A stretch of DNA of 64,000 nt from Dipteris shenzhenensis (lineage: Eukaryota > Polypodiophyta > Polypodiopsida > Gleicheniales). A program made the translations under genes and the position numbers. Below the pieces are notes generated by a model. It was not told the origin of the DNA and did not search any database. It worked only from the letters and a program-made list of their open reading frames with translations. Positions 1 through 10,340 of this stretch are shown piece by piece. Positions within the stretch are counted from its first letter, which is position 1. Every line of letters begins with the position of its first letter. The stretch is taken from assembly GCA_047967505.1 (NCBI GenBank), contig CM106538.1. One strand, 5' to 3'.

Positions 1-2126
1 TTCACAATCTCCATAGGGTCGCAGGCTTTATGTATCAATACAATAGTTGTGGTGCTCCAAGTGGGTGGGAAGCCATGACAAACAACCTGGTTGAACTGTG
101 TGCTAGGATTGGATCTAGGACTTGCCCATGCACAAAGGGCTTAGTCCATAGACCCTCATTATCCTATGCTTTTCGGTTATGTAGCCAATGAAGTGCAGCC
201 CGGACATTCTATGTGGTAAATAAGTGACAAGTGGTGGGCTTAGGCATAGAGGACATGTTCGGTGGTGTCTGCATTTGGACATCATATAGGAAACATCCAT
301 ACGTGTACCAAACATCTGGGTCAATGATGGGGATAGGTGGCTTCCCCTCCATTAGGAAACCCCATCCAGTGGTAGACGGGTCTCCTCCTCGAAAAGATCT
401 GACAATCTCATCCATCCTATGTGTGAGAAAGGCCCGCCTCTTGTGGCGTGTTAATTATCGAAAACTCCTCTGTGCCTCAGATGGTGTCAGATGCCCTAAA
501 GTCTGCTCTCGTACGAGGTAGGCTCTCACCTCTCTGCACTCAATATCAAACCAAGGGTTTTAAGGTGTCTTCCCATCTCGGACTCGCGTGGATCGGGTCA
601 TGGGAAAGGATTTGGTGGCAGCATCCTATACCACTAAGACAAGGGCGTCCGAGGTGCGTTCAAGGTCTATGTCATCCTCAAGTAGGGCGGGGAGTGCTCT
701 GGCTTAGTGACTCATGTAAACTGGGTCGAGGGCACGATTAAAGTGGATCTGAACACGTGCAGGCATGACGGGGGCTCTCCTTGTGAGTGGCATAGTGACG
801 GAGACATGGAAGGCGAGGTATGAGTGGTCAACTCCAAGTGGGGGTGGGAGTACAATGAAATTGTGTATCCATGATACAAGGGCCATTGGGCCCAGTAGGT
901 ATTCCACTGTACTGGACCCACCACCATGTGGGAAATAGGTGAGTCCACTAGACAATGGTCATCTCTGAAGACCATTATAGATGATCAAGTCATAGACTAC
1001 TCCCAAATCAAGTAGATGTCACCCATATCTTGTCACATGTGGAGCATCTGTGGAGTGTCTCAGTATCCCTAGCTCAGCTACATCTAGCTCCGTGACTATG
1101 TGAGGATCTTTGTCATCTATGAAATCAAGCAAACCCCACCTGTCTATCTCTTGTCTATGCATTGAAGTCTCCTAGCAGGAGGATGTCTCCTTGCCTGGAG
1201 AACTCCGTGATGTCATCATGGATTGTCTCATATGGACTGTGTCCCTCTATGGTGACCTCTCGTGCATAGGAAGACGTGTCTAGAGGAAAGTAGCATATCA
1301 CCATAAAGATAGGTTAGGAATCCTAGAGCTGAACTCGTATCCACATGTGACGTGCATGCTCCTCTCACCGAGCCACAGACATGAATGGCCTCAGGTGTGA
1401 TTTGAAGAGCACAACTACCCCCTAGAGCCTCATACTCTGGTATCTCTCCTTAGCTCCCTTCTATGAGCTGACTCCCATGTATATCATGTCACTGTGGGCA
1501 ACCCTCTCTTTGGGCTCTCATGCATCTCAATGTAAAATATCATGTCCCTATCACTGTATGTTTCCAAGAAGCCTCCAAGATCCGGACCATAGTGTGCCAT
1601 TCAATTCCAAAATTCAATTCCAAACTGCTATTTTCAGTCCAGAGTGTACTCATTCCATGGGCTTGACACTGTCATAATTCCCCCTCTTCCTTCTCTTCCT
1701 TGTCTCCTCTATCTCAGATGATCACTCTACCATCTCTCTATGTTGCCCGTTTCCGTGCTTCTCTTGGTGCCATTACTCGTACCATTCCTTCGCTTCGATG
1801 CTCTTGTTGTAGGAGAGTGAGATAATCATCTAGATAGATTCTTGTACCTTTCAGAGTTGCTCCTGCCCATGGTTGTCCTAAACTTCAGCACTAGTGGCCT
1901 TGTAGGTGCTTTAGGTTTGCCTACCCTCCAGGCTATCTCGCATGTGAGATTGAACCCCATTTTTGTTAGTAGTACCTGGACATCTGCCATCGGTGTGTCC
2001 CCTATTATTGAACCCCTCACAAGGACATTTAGTGCCTTGTTGGCCCTTCTCTTTTCCTCAAGTGCCTATGATATCAATTCTTTCTTTGGGGCTGTTGTGC
2101 CCTTTTTTACCACATCCTTCCATTTT
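1..2126 (-). mobile_element. LINE (L1-like) remnant: ORF1 end, endonuclease, start of RT
   Basis: A non-LTR retrotransposon read right to left. At about 1690-2130 the minus strand encodes a stretch resembling the end of a plant LINE ORF1 (RNA-binding) protein, with WRVGKP and LTLLQQEHR. At about 720-1640 it encodes an APE-type endonuclease: the N-terminal WN motif, then LLGDFNA near 1165-1190 and GVDHSYLAF near 815-845, a typical order for this nuclease. At 1-110 GFPPTWSTTTIVLIHK resembles the start of the LINE reverse transcriptase, so the element continues beyond the window start. Many frameshifts and stops make it dead. Its upstream end meets an LTR fragment at about 2127. Confident as a LINE; the subfamily is not determined. 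Confidence 0.8.
720..1640 (-). pseudogene. LINE endonuclease domain (APE type), broken
   Basis: The domain nicks target DNA to prime reverse transcription. Visible in scattered minus-strand frames: a DIIFYIEMHES-like segment near 1535 (the conserved catalytic Glu region), CYFPL and SSYAR near 1265-1300, LLGDFNA near 1180 (Asp/Asn of the active site) and GSSTVEYLLG then GVDHSYL near 815-920 (the terminal SDH-like motif, with His kept). Stops and frameshifts separate the blocks, so no full-length product is possible. The match rests on motif order rather than on one open frame. Confidence 0.75.
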
Positions 2127-2196
2127 TACTAGAACTCCTAGTACTACACACCAATACATCACATCACCACACTCTTTGGCTATGATATCTCCAACA
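2127..2196 (-). repeat. Truncated 3' LTR of the adjacent gag-only copia element
   Basis: About 70 bp closely match the outer end of the LTR at 4160-4511: both run through CTAGTACT, CATCACATCACCACACTC and end in CCAACA (TGTTGG on the minus strand). The rest of the LTR is missing. The sequence to the left is LINE ORF1, so the junction is either a deletion or an old insertion boundary. Confidence 0.65.
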
Positions 2197-2720
2197 CCCC
2201 CCTTTACAACAAAGAGAGTGAGACCCAACACGTAAGGTCCAGTAGACCGAACACCCTCCACTGCAATACTGCAAAGAGCAACTCCAACTATCCAACACGT
2301 CCTGTGTGATAGTAAACTCTCAGTCAGCTTGCAACTAGCAAGGGCAAACCATCACTCGCCACCCCTCCTTACTTAGAACTGGGTGGTCAATACTATCAAA
2401 CCAAAGTAAAAGACAATACATTCATTTTTGCGGGACAACCCAAGGCAAAGTACCTCTTATTGATTCCAAATACATTCAGTTTAGAGGGATAACTAAAGGC
2501 TAGAACCTTTATTGACTCAACACAAACAAACATAGCATAGGGGGCCTAGAAATCCCATTCCTAACTCATCCTTGCACTTAGAGCCAATGGAACCTTCCAT
2601 CTCAAAAAAAAACTATGTGAAAGTTTACAATATATGTCCTCGTCCTCAAGTGAGAGGCCATGAACCTTTGCTATAGCTACATGTATCTCCTCTGGGAACT
2701 CTTCAGGTTCAGCTTGTTCT

Positions 2721-3440
2721 TCAACAAAGGAGATTGGCATGGTGCTTCTCTTGTTCCCGTTCCTTCTTCTTGAAGCAATGAGCTTCAATGTGTCCTTTCC
2801 TCTCGCAAAACCTATAAGTAATGTTCTTGTTGGTCTTCCATTTGCTGGTGAAAGCAAATGCTTGATCACCAGGAGAGGCAAGAGAGGCTTCACACTCCCT
2901 CTCAATCAGGAGTGCCACCATATCATCAAATGTGATAGTGGCAAGGCCAAGGACTTTAAGAGTTTGCTCAAAGTGAGAGATTCCGTACATACTCTTCATA
3001 AGGATAGCCATCTTATCTTCATCATTTGGCGTGCTTTTCATACTTCAAAGTTGTTGAACAAGAGATTGAAACTATGCTAGATGATCACTCAACTCATGGC
3101 TCTTCCATTTTCAAATCATAAAACTTAAGCTTCAAAAGGACTTTAGAGTTGGTGATTTTAATACCAAACAATGTCTCGAGGCTATCCCAAATCTCCTTAG
3201 CTATTGACTTGAAGTCCACATGATAAATAAGAGTGCCGGCCAAGCAAAGACCAATGAGGGAATGGCCTTAGCATTTTGTTGCTTCCAAATCCTTTGGTGT
3301 TTTTTGATAAGTAACTCACTCTTGTCATCCTCAACAACATCCCAAACACCTTCGCACATAAGAAGTAGCTACATCTTGGTTTGCCATGTGGGAAAACCTT
3401 CCCCTTTGAATTTCTCCACAAGCAAAGAGGTGGAGGACAA
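2721..3440 (-). pseudogene. Copia gag (nucleocapsid), broken
   Basis: Gag packages element RNA. The N-terminal part (about 3197-3421) has FKGKVFPHGKPR, close to the usual FxGxxFxxWxxxM start of plant copia gag. The C-terminal part (2721-3041) carries ILMKSMYGISHFEQTLKVL-type helices followed by a zinc knuckle, FCERKGHIEAHC, in which the first Cys position reads Tyr-Arg-Phe before the next Cys. The two parts are in different frames. Length is about 240 codons, near the usual size of the central gag domain. It is certainly non-functional as written. Confidence 0.65.
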
Positions 3441-4147
3441 TGAAGTCATGATGCCAAGGAGCTTAATGAAAGTGGATGGCAAGAAGCAGGCCAAAGAGAG
3501 GCAAAGGATTGCTCCAAAATGCAAAACAGTGACCTAGAGCAGCCTCGGGATGAATGAGAGGCGAAGAGCAGCCCCGAAAATGAGTGTGAAGGAGGTGGAT
3601 CTGCAACAACAACCCTAAAATAGCTTGCAAATGCAAGCAACTACTCCAAAATAGGTCAAGGAGGCCTAAAAACGGGATTGAAGATGCTTTGAAATAGCTC
3701 AAAATTTCACACGTGCAAGCCTGGTATGCTCCGAAATGCACATAGCCCTTGGAAAATGTTTCGAAATGCAAAGGATGGCCTCCACACACCACTGGCAAGG
3801 CTAGAACTACTCAAAAAGTTGGAAAAGGTGGCCAGAAGTGTGTTGCCACAAGGCGGCTATGCAAGAGTAGCAAGGTGGCAGGAGGAGGTGCTCAGAACGG
3901 GTGGAAATAACAGGGAATAGGAGGTGAAATGAGCACAAAAGGAGACGGCTATGGAAAGGTAGGCTATGGTGGAGCTGAATGGGCACAATAGAGGACAAAT
4001 GGCTACAGGATAGAGGCAAAAAAGAGCAGGGTTGAGGTGGCTATAGAACTTAAAGCCAGAACAAAATTAGGGTTTTGGATTAGCATTAGGTCTGGATGAT
4101 GTGGTAGCTATGGCAGGGTGACGCGATAGCTATGACAAGGTGAAGCT

Positions 4148-4159
4148 GCTCTGATACCA
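4148..4159 (-). other. Primer-binding site (initiator tRNA-Met type)
   Basis: The minus strand reads TGGTATCAGAGC, the standard plant copia site complementary to the 3' end of initiator tRNA-Met, immediately inside the LTR. It fixes the minus orientation of this element. Confidence 0.8.
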
Positions 4160-4185
4160 TGTTAGAAACATGGTGGAGAGAGAGG

Positions 4186-4272
<87 letters not shown>

Positions 4273-4511
4273 TAGGGTGTGAGGAAATGATGCTCAAACA
4301 TGATGAAGGCTTTCATTCATTCATCAAGGATGACATGGTAAGTGAAGTACAAGCCTTATTTAGGATGAGCACACACACACATGTACCAAGTGTATATGGG
4401 ATAACACATAGGGTGACATGTGGCACTCACACATGAACTAGAACTAGAACTCCTAGTACTGCACACTAATGCATCACATCACCACACTCTTTGGGTATGA
4501 TACCTCCAACA
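4160..4511 (-). repeat. 5' LTR of the gag-only copia
   Basis: On the minus strand the block starts TGTTGGAGGTATCA and ends CTAACA, 352 bp, directly followed by the primer-binding site TGGTATCAGAGC (complement at 4148-4159). It contains a long GA run and a TATA-like CTAAATAAGG on the minus strand near 4355-4365. Its ends resemble those of the TRIM LTRs at 50194-50885. Confidence 0.75.
4168..4268. repeat. (GA)n microsatellite
   Basis: About 100 bp of nearly uninterrupted GA dinucleotides inside the LTR. Confidence 0.95.
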
Positions 4512-6035
4512 CTATCCAAAGACTCTCCTGTACTCATGGACACACCTAGCTCAACTACAAAATGATGGCATCCTCCAGTGAGAAGAAGCTCTGTCATAAT
4601 GCAAGGTCTTGAATATCAAACTAGCATGCACAGATGTCTACAGGAATATTTGCATAGACCGTAAAGAATAGGAAAAGGAGTTGCCATCACCCAACCCTTG
4701 CCAGACAAGAGTGGACTTGAGAACACACAAGACTATGGACTCTAGGTAACCAAGCCCTACTCATCATTTGACTAGCAATTTTGTTGTCAATCACCTCTCA
4801 AGTCCATATCTCACACCGTGTGATCTAAAACCACTTGAAGTAGAGTGCAAGATATGATCCTCTTTGGTGGAGACTATGGAACCCAAAAACTGATTTGCTT
4901 GAGTCTTTGATACCTCCCATCAATAGACTGAATGGAAAGGGTGACTAGAAAGTAGAGGGGAGACCTTTGTCTATCAACTTGAAATGTGAGATAAAGAAAG
5001 CCCTACCAAACTAGATGCTAGAGATGACATGAAGGACTACATCAAAAGCCCGATCCCTCTCCTAGAGTAAGTGAGATGAGACTCTATTGCATGTATTCGT
5101 ATCTTTAGGCTCTCTCACTAGCTCTCCTGCTAGTATCTCCCAATCATCCATCCTACCCAAAAGTTGTGAAACTATGTGAGCATAAAAAATCCAAGCCTTA
5201 GGCATACCAGGTGATCTCAAACTCATGGGCGAGCTCCCCTCATAGGTAAAAAGATCAAAGTAGAACAATGAGAGAAAAGTCGTGAGCTACTTCCCTGAGA
5301 ATCACTCTCTATAAAAGAGATCTAGATAATGAGATTTGATATCCAACAGGTGGTGAGAGAAGTGTAGCTACAACTAAGGTTGGAGCCACCGAAGATGAAG
5401 CCATGACCGGTACAACCATTTTTACCTTCTAAAATTGTGTGAACCAGCCCTCCACTAGGACTCTGCATAGAATCTAGTAAGTCTTGAGACTACTTTGGGG
5501 GAGATGAACCTCCATCCTGGGTAGTTCTGTAGAAGGATGAGCCTCTTGGGTATCTAGAGTGCATCTCTGCCATCTCTGCTTGAGCCTCTGCCTCTACCTC
5601 TGAGTCCTCCAATCTCGATGCACACCTAGAAACACCCCTGACAAGCCCTCTGGCTTAATACCAAGTATTGTAGATTCCATAATCTTGGGAATAGGAATTG
5701 GTATGAGGGAATGGGGGCATTGGGTGCACTGGTGGAACTGGAGATATAGAAAGTGAAGGCTATATAGGAGGGATAGGAGGTATAATGGAATAGAAGGCTG
5801 GGGATAATTTTGGGGTATAGGAAGAACAAGGGGAAAGGATGATGACTATTTCCCCCTACTCTAATTAAGTAACCTCTTCTTTGATAGAAGAGACACTGAT
5901 CTAGGAGGCCTTCATAAACAACTCTCTATTGCACCTAGGGTCCCTCACCTATGGAATATGCAATCACCAAAGGTAGTGGCTAAGACTTCGATGGTACCTG
6001 ACCCCACAAGAGTCTGAGCATATCACAATCTATGG
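4512..6035. other. Unrecognised region, weak minus-strand coding traces
   Basis: No complete gene seen. On the minus strand, 5062-5268 reads as a protein-like segment (PGMPKAWIFYAHIVSQ, then DWEILAGELVREP), and 5400-5640 reads as an acidic, serine-rich stretch. These could be an ORF1 or gag of a decayed retroelement, but I do not recognise a domain. Confidence 0.3.
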
Positions 6036-6434
6036 CTTGCGGAGGGTGTCATTGTGCTTGCATAGCTGGTTATACAATGTGAGCTGATCTTGTCTAGAAG
6101 CCCTAGGAAGAGAATCGGTCATAAGAAGTGTTTCCACCATGGCGATAGGTAAATGCCCCTCTCTTGAAATACTAAAGGCATACTAGCACGTACCATCAAT
6201 GCTTGCTCAAAAATCTACAAGCCAAAATCTACCGCTTGCGGAGGGTATCATAGCTGGCTAGGTGCTCCACTACCCTACGATGTGAGCTGATCTCATTTGA
6301 AAGCCTAGGAAGATAACCGGTCATAAGAAAGTGTTTCCACCATGGACATAGGTAAATGACCCTCTCTTGAAATACTAAAGGCGTACTAGCAAGTACCGTC
6401 AATGCTTGCTCAGAAATCCACAAGCCAAAACTCA
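6036..6434. repeat. Tandem duplication, 199-bp unit, two copies
   Basis: Copies begin CTTGCGGAGGGT at 6036 and 6235 and share GTGTTTCCACCATGG and CTCTCTTGAAATACTAAAGG. The second copy has a small insertion near its start. The minus strand of the second copy is open for 68 codons, but no domain is recognised. Confidence 0.85.
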
Positions 6435-7175
6435 AAAGTACCCCCTACCAAGTAACCTAAATGATATGACTGTGAGATATAATGTGGTCTTATGGTGTAC
6501 ACCCAATCCCAGAGTTGTTGGCCTCTACCAGGTAAGTGGTTCTATCGAAAACCCTCCTCTGCTGCATCAATCAAATGGATATCTAGAGGGAATGTGATGT
6601 GAACTCAACTTCCTTAGGTTGAGTGACAAATTGCCCCTCACTGTCTCAACTTTTTCCAACCCGAGGATGAGAAGCTATTGCTGCTGCTATAAGGAAAGAG
6701 AAAAAAAGGGAAGCCCAATCTGTAGTTGCTAGATGTCTTCCTTTTTTGTTCTCTTATTTGGTGGTAAATGGGGTATTGTTTCATGTTGATCAAAAGTCTT
6801 CTTAATGTCATTGGTTCCTTTGGGCCTCTTCAATCTAAGCTTCCACATCCACATCCATTGCTTCCTCATCTAATAGAGTCCCTTTTTAAGCTTTTGAGTC
6901 CATTGGTTACACATTTTGAGGGTTTTGACTTTTGTTGATTCTAGCGATTGGAGACGATGTCTTGCAAAGGAAGGAATATAGGTGTAATTTTTGGACTTGC
7001 ATTAATGAGAATAGTGGGTGAAACTATTAAATTTCAAATAATGGGATAAATTGTTTCATTGTAACATATTGAATCTAGGTGTTGAGAGGTCTCAGTGACT
7101 ATGCTAGTGTTTAAGGATGAGAATGGATGTTAGATCTCAGTTGTGATTCCATTTTCTATTTCTACCTCTTTGTAG
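6435..7175. other. No gene recognised
   Basis: AT-rich sequence without a convincing coding frame or repeat. Its 3' end runs into a polypyrimidine tract ending TTTGTAG at 7175, a possible splice acceptor for the next feature. Confidence 0.4.
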
Positions 7176-7835
7176 GAATGGACACAGATAGAACTCTATC
7201 CGTGTGCAAAGAAGCAAAGGACATTGCAAATACGCTTCAACAAAAACTCATTAACATAGTTTTCCTAGACCATGAGTCCAACCTACATTTTCAAAAGATG
7301 TCTGAATTGGACAAGCTGCACGCCTTAGTGCAACCTCCAATTCAGCCACTTAAAAAAGCGAAGGTAATTGCACAAAAAATCAAGGTATCTATTAGTGAAA
7401 AGGTCATGGAAGGACTTTGCAAGAACGAGATAAGAGAGTTTTTCACATGCTGGATACAAGACTGTCAGCTGCGTGGAAAAATAATGGAGCATGACCTACA
7501 CGGAACATGGTCAAAGGACACCCTAAAACAAAAATGTTGCCACGTGTATTCATGTGTTGCCCCAGGGAAAGGTCATCCCATTCTAATATATGAAGGCAAT
7601 GCCACCTTTCAAGTAGTAGACTATTTTGCTGCTATGAAGCAGCACTACACTGCATTCCTTGATGCAGTCCGATACCTCACGTATGACATTCTCCAAGTAA
7701 GCACTCTTCATCTCTCTACTATTAGCATTTCCCCCCTATATTCTGGTATATTTAAGTGCAAGTGTGTGCTTGTGCAAGGTGACCGCCGACCAAGAGGCAG
7801 AATTCATCGAAGCAACAGAAGAGCCCGCTATGAAA
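7176..7835 (+). CDS. Unrecognised gene fragment, two putative exons
   Basis: Exon 1 is read as 7176-7696: a pyrimidine tract ending TTTGTAG precedes it, the first ATG is at 7178, and it ends at a donor CAA|GTAAGC. From ATG to donor is 173 complete codons. Exon 2 is read as 7779-7835 (acceptor TGCAAG, donor AAA|GTAAGC), exactly 19 codons in phase 0. The protein starts MDTDRTLSVCKEAKDIANTL and is hydrophilic and helix-like early on, with a Cys-rich middle (CCHVYSCVAPGKGHP). I recognise no domain and assign no function. The compatible phases and matching donors favour a real spliced gene or a captured gene piece. No third exon was found; beyond 7836 the frame is proline/serine-rich and probably intronic. 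Confidence 0.45.
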
Positions 7836-9335
7836 GTAAGCACTTTTCTCCTCTTCATCTACACTCCTTCCCTTGCCCCTTCTTGTTTTGTTGCTCACCT
7901 TCTCCCGCACCCTCCCCCGCCCTTTTCTGTCCCCATGGGTAGCCTTTTTGACACACCATTGCTGGTTGAGGGCTGTCGACCTATTTATCTACCTATATTG
8001 GTGCCCCTTTTGGAGCCACAATTGGTTGGTATGCCATTACGATGAGTGGTTGTACAATCCCTTGTAGTGTTTGGAAGCCCAGGCAAGGTATCTATTTGCC
8101 TGCACTGGTGGTTTCAGGAGGTCATGTAGGGTCGGAGCAGCACCTAGGTTCCATCCCTGCCCATACAGCCCTTAGTCTTGATGGTGGTTGCTCCTTGGCC
8201 TCTCGCAGGCTCGATTTTCTTTGGCTGGCCTTAGCAAATCAATATGTGTCCAGCATTGTCTTGCTAGAGCACTCTTTAGCCTTCTCTCAAAGGGCTAACT
8301 TTGGAGCTTCCCCAAACCTCTCTTGTTCTATGTTTCAATGCAACGCTATGCTAGTTTCTCTCAGAGGTGTTGCAGCTGCTCACACTACTTAGGAGCAGCC
8401 CATACTTCTCTCTTCATCTTGTGATGTTGGAGGCCTTCTTGGATGTTTGGATCTTTTGCTGTGCGGGCCCTTTTGGCTATACTAGAAGCATTTCTTCTTG
8501 GTCAGGCTTCTTGTTGTGCTAGGCTTGCCCTTTCTCTTGCCTCTACTCTTGTCTTGTGCATGAAAGGCCTTGTTTTGGGATCCATCATACTTTCTCTCCT
8601 AAGCTTCTATCTATAGAATCAGAGGGACTTGGAAAGTCACTGATGTTGACTATTGTCTTGCAACCATGGTTGTAACAAAACCTTTGTAGCTCTTCAGCAG
8701 CATGCCAAGCAATCTGTGTTGAATCCATTTGTTGAGCTAGGGTTGATAGTTGATCCCCACCGTTTGTTGAGCAAGGGTAATGTGATCCCCCATTGTATCC
8801 CCCTCCTCCCCATTGTTGGAATGTGGGCTTGAACAAAGTCTCAGGCTACAAGCACACGGGGGGACTCCTCCTTGGACTGAAACAAACTCCTAAAGAAATC
8901 TATAGCCATCTCTAGAATCTCCTAGGGGTTCGAGTCCATCGCATCTCTCCGTCTTTGTAGTTGCATCCTTTCTTACTTGTGTCCTATGGTTTGAAAGAAT
9001 TACTTGGTCATCCTCTCACCCTGTTATACCCATCAGGCCCTAGATGAGTGGTAGGAAAACTTTGCACTATGTATCTTTATGTCCTGGAGATCAAGCAATG
9101 CACACTTGTGTCAATCTGCTAGCCACTGAGAGCCTAGGTCTTGCTTGCTCGCTTGTGTTTCAAGCCCTAGTGAGGACGGATTGACACGATCTTTCTTTAG
9201 GTGCTTCTTGGAGCACATCCATACCCCCTTTGACTAGTTTTCCAATAGATTTTTGACACTGGCTCACTCCTGTTGTCTCAGAGTTGTGGGTAGATTTGTT
9301 TGATCTTGAAGGGGGGTTAATAGGATGGATCTACA
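7836..9335. other. No gene recognised
   Basis: Includes a plus-strand open stretch at 8042-8392 and a minus-strand one at 8585-8836 (Gly-rich start, 83 codons), neither recognisable. The part after 8900 may be the linker upstream of the LINE RT that follows. Confidence 0.35.
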
Positions 9336-10340
9336 ACATAGAAGAGTAATCACTCAACTGGCACTCAACTGGACACCACGTACAAGATCTTGAGTTTCTA
9401 ATTGCAGCCCCATATATTTGATATTATTCATGACACAAAGACATGGTTTATTCAAGGGGACAGCATCCTAGACAACATCTTCACTTTCTAGGAGGCACTA
9501 GATTAGGCTCGGGGGATGGGAGAAGCCTCAGCCTCTTGCATCTTGAGAGGCTTAATACAAGGTGGAGTGATCTTTCTTGGAGGGCAACATGCAAAGATTA
9601 GGTTTTTTAGATTGATGGATCAGAGGCTCTTGGCCTTATATGCAGGGAGCTCTAGTCAAATGTTTATTAGTGTCTAGACAAGTGAGGCATTCTCCTTCTC
9701 TCATTCAGTTCATCAAGGTTGTCCCCTTGACCCCTTTCTCTTACTTTTTGCAGTGGAGGCATTGGGATATTTTTGAGCTCTTAGATTGCATGCCTTACGA
9801 GGATGTTCACAATCTGACAAGAAGAACTCTTGGATTCATAGTTTGCAGGTGAAATGACACTTTATGTGGAGGGTTCTACAAAGAGACTTGAGGCAGTTAG
9901 GGAGGCTCTAGCCAATTACTGGAAGGCTTCTTGGGCCAGAATCAACTGGACTAAATTAGTTGGCTTCCTTATAGTGACTGAGGAGGTTCAAGAGGTTTGA
10001 GATTGGAGGACTACCCTTGGTTTTGACTAGATTCCATGGGGCAAACAGTGAGATACCTTAGGTGCTATGTGGCCAAACAATGAGATACCTTGGGTGCCAA
10101 GTGGCCATGGACTATCAACAGAGCAATACATAGCCCCGTCAATAGAGAGTGTGCATCGCAAGCTTTTCTACTGAAGCTCTGCCAAACTCTCCCTAGTAGG
10201 TCGGGCCTGGCAGTGAAATTATTTGGTATGGTTCTAGACTCATGTGGATAAACAATTGGTAGGGTGCTGACTATTGTTTTTCATGGGGTATTTTCAAAGA
10301 GGATTGGCTATTTATTAGCAAAGTTTCCACACTGCCCATG
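9336..10340 (+). pseudogene. LINE reverse transcriptase, broken
   Basis: Copies element RNA at the nicked target. Blocks seen in order on the plus strand: TTYKILSF then SILDNIFTF near 9380-9490 (RT palm entry blocks); PSLIQFIKVVPLTPFSYF near 9697-9755 with the VEALGY-type segment after it (the R-GCPL-SP block, here degenerate); an FAGEMTLYVEG stretch near 9845-9875 that matches the FADD catalytic box with the aspartates lost; ARINWTKLVGF near 9935-9965; and IPWG...VRYLGCQV near 10030-10105 (RT thumb). Frameshifts and stops occur throughout, so it is dead. The IPWG/YLGCQV style is typical of some plant L1-like LINEs. Confidence 0.75.
10042..10105 (+). repeat. 32-bp tandem duplication inside the LINE RT
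   Basis: CAAACAGTGAGATACCTTAG... at 10042 and CAAACAATGAGATACCTTGG... at 10074. Thirty-two is not a multiple of three, so the duplication breaks the reading frame of the YLGCQV block. Confidence 0.85.

Larger units (their letters stand above)
2197..4159 (-). mobile_element. Gag-only Ty1/copia remnant, internal region
   Basis: Internal region between the LTR at 4160-4511 and the LTR fragment at 2127-2196. It is only about 2 kb, against roughly 4-4.5 kb for a complete copia. The sole recognisable coding sequence is a gag-like frame at 2721-3440. No protease, integrase, reverse transcriptase or RNase H motif is visible. The primer-binding site complement GCTCTGATACCA lies at 4148-4159, directly beside the LTR. 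Either pol was deleted, or this is a non-autonomous gag-only derivative. Sequence at 2420-2520 resembles 54500-54610. Confidence 0.7.

Noticed and set aside
4196-4290. Arg-Glu repeat protein at 4170-4436
   Set aside because: It is the translation of the (GA)n microsatellite inside an LTR.
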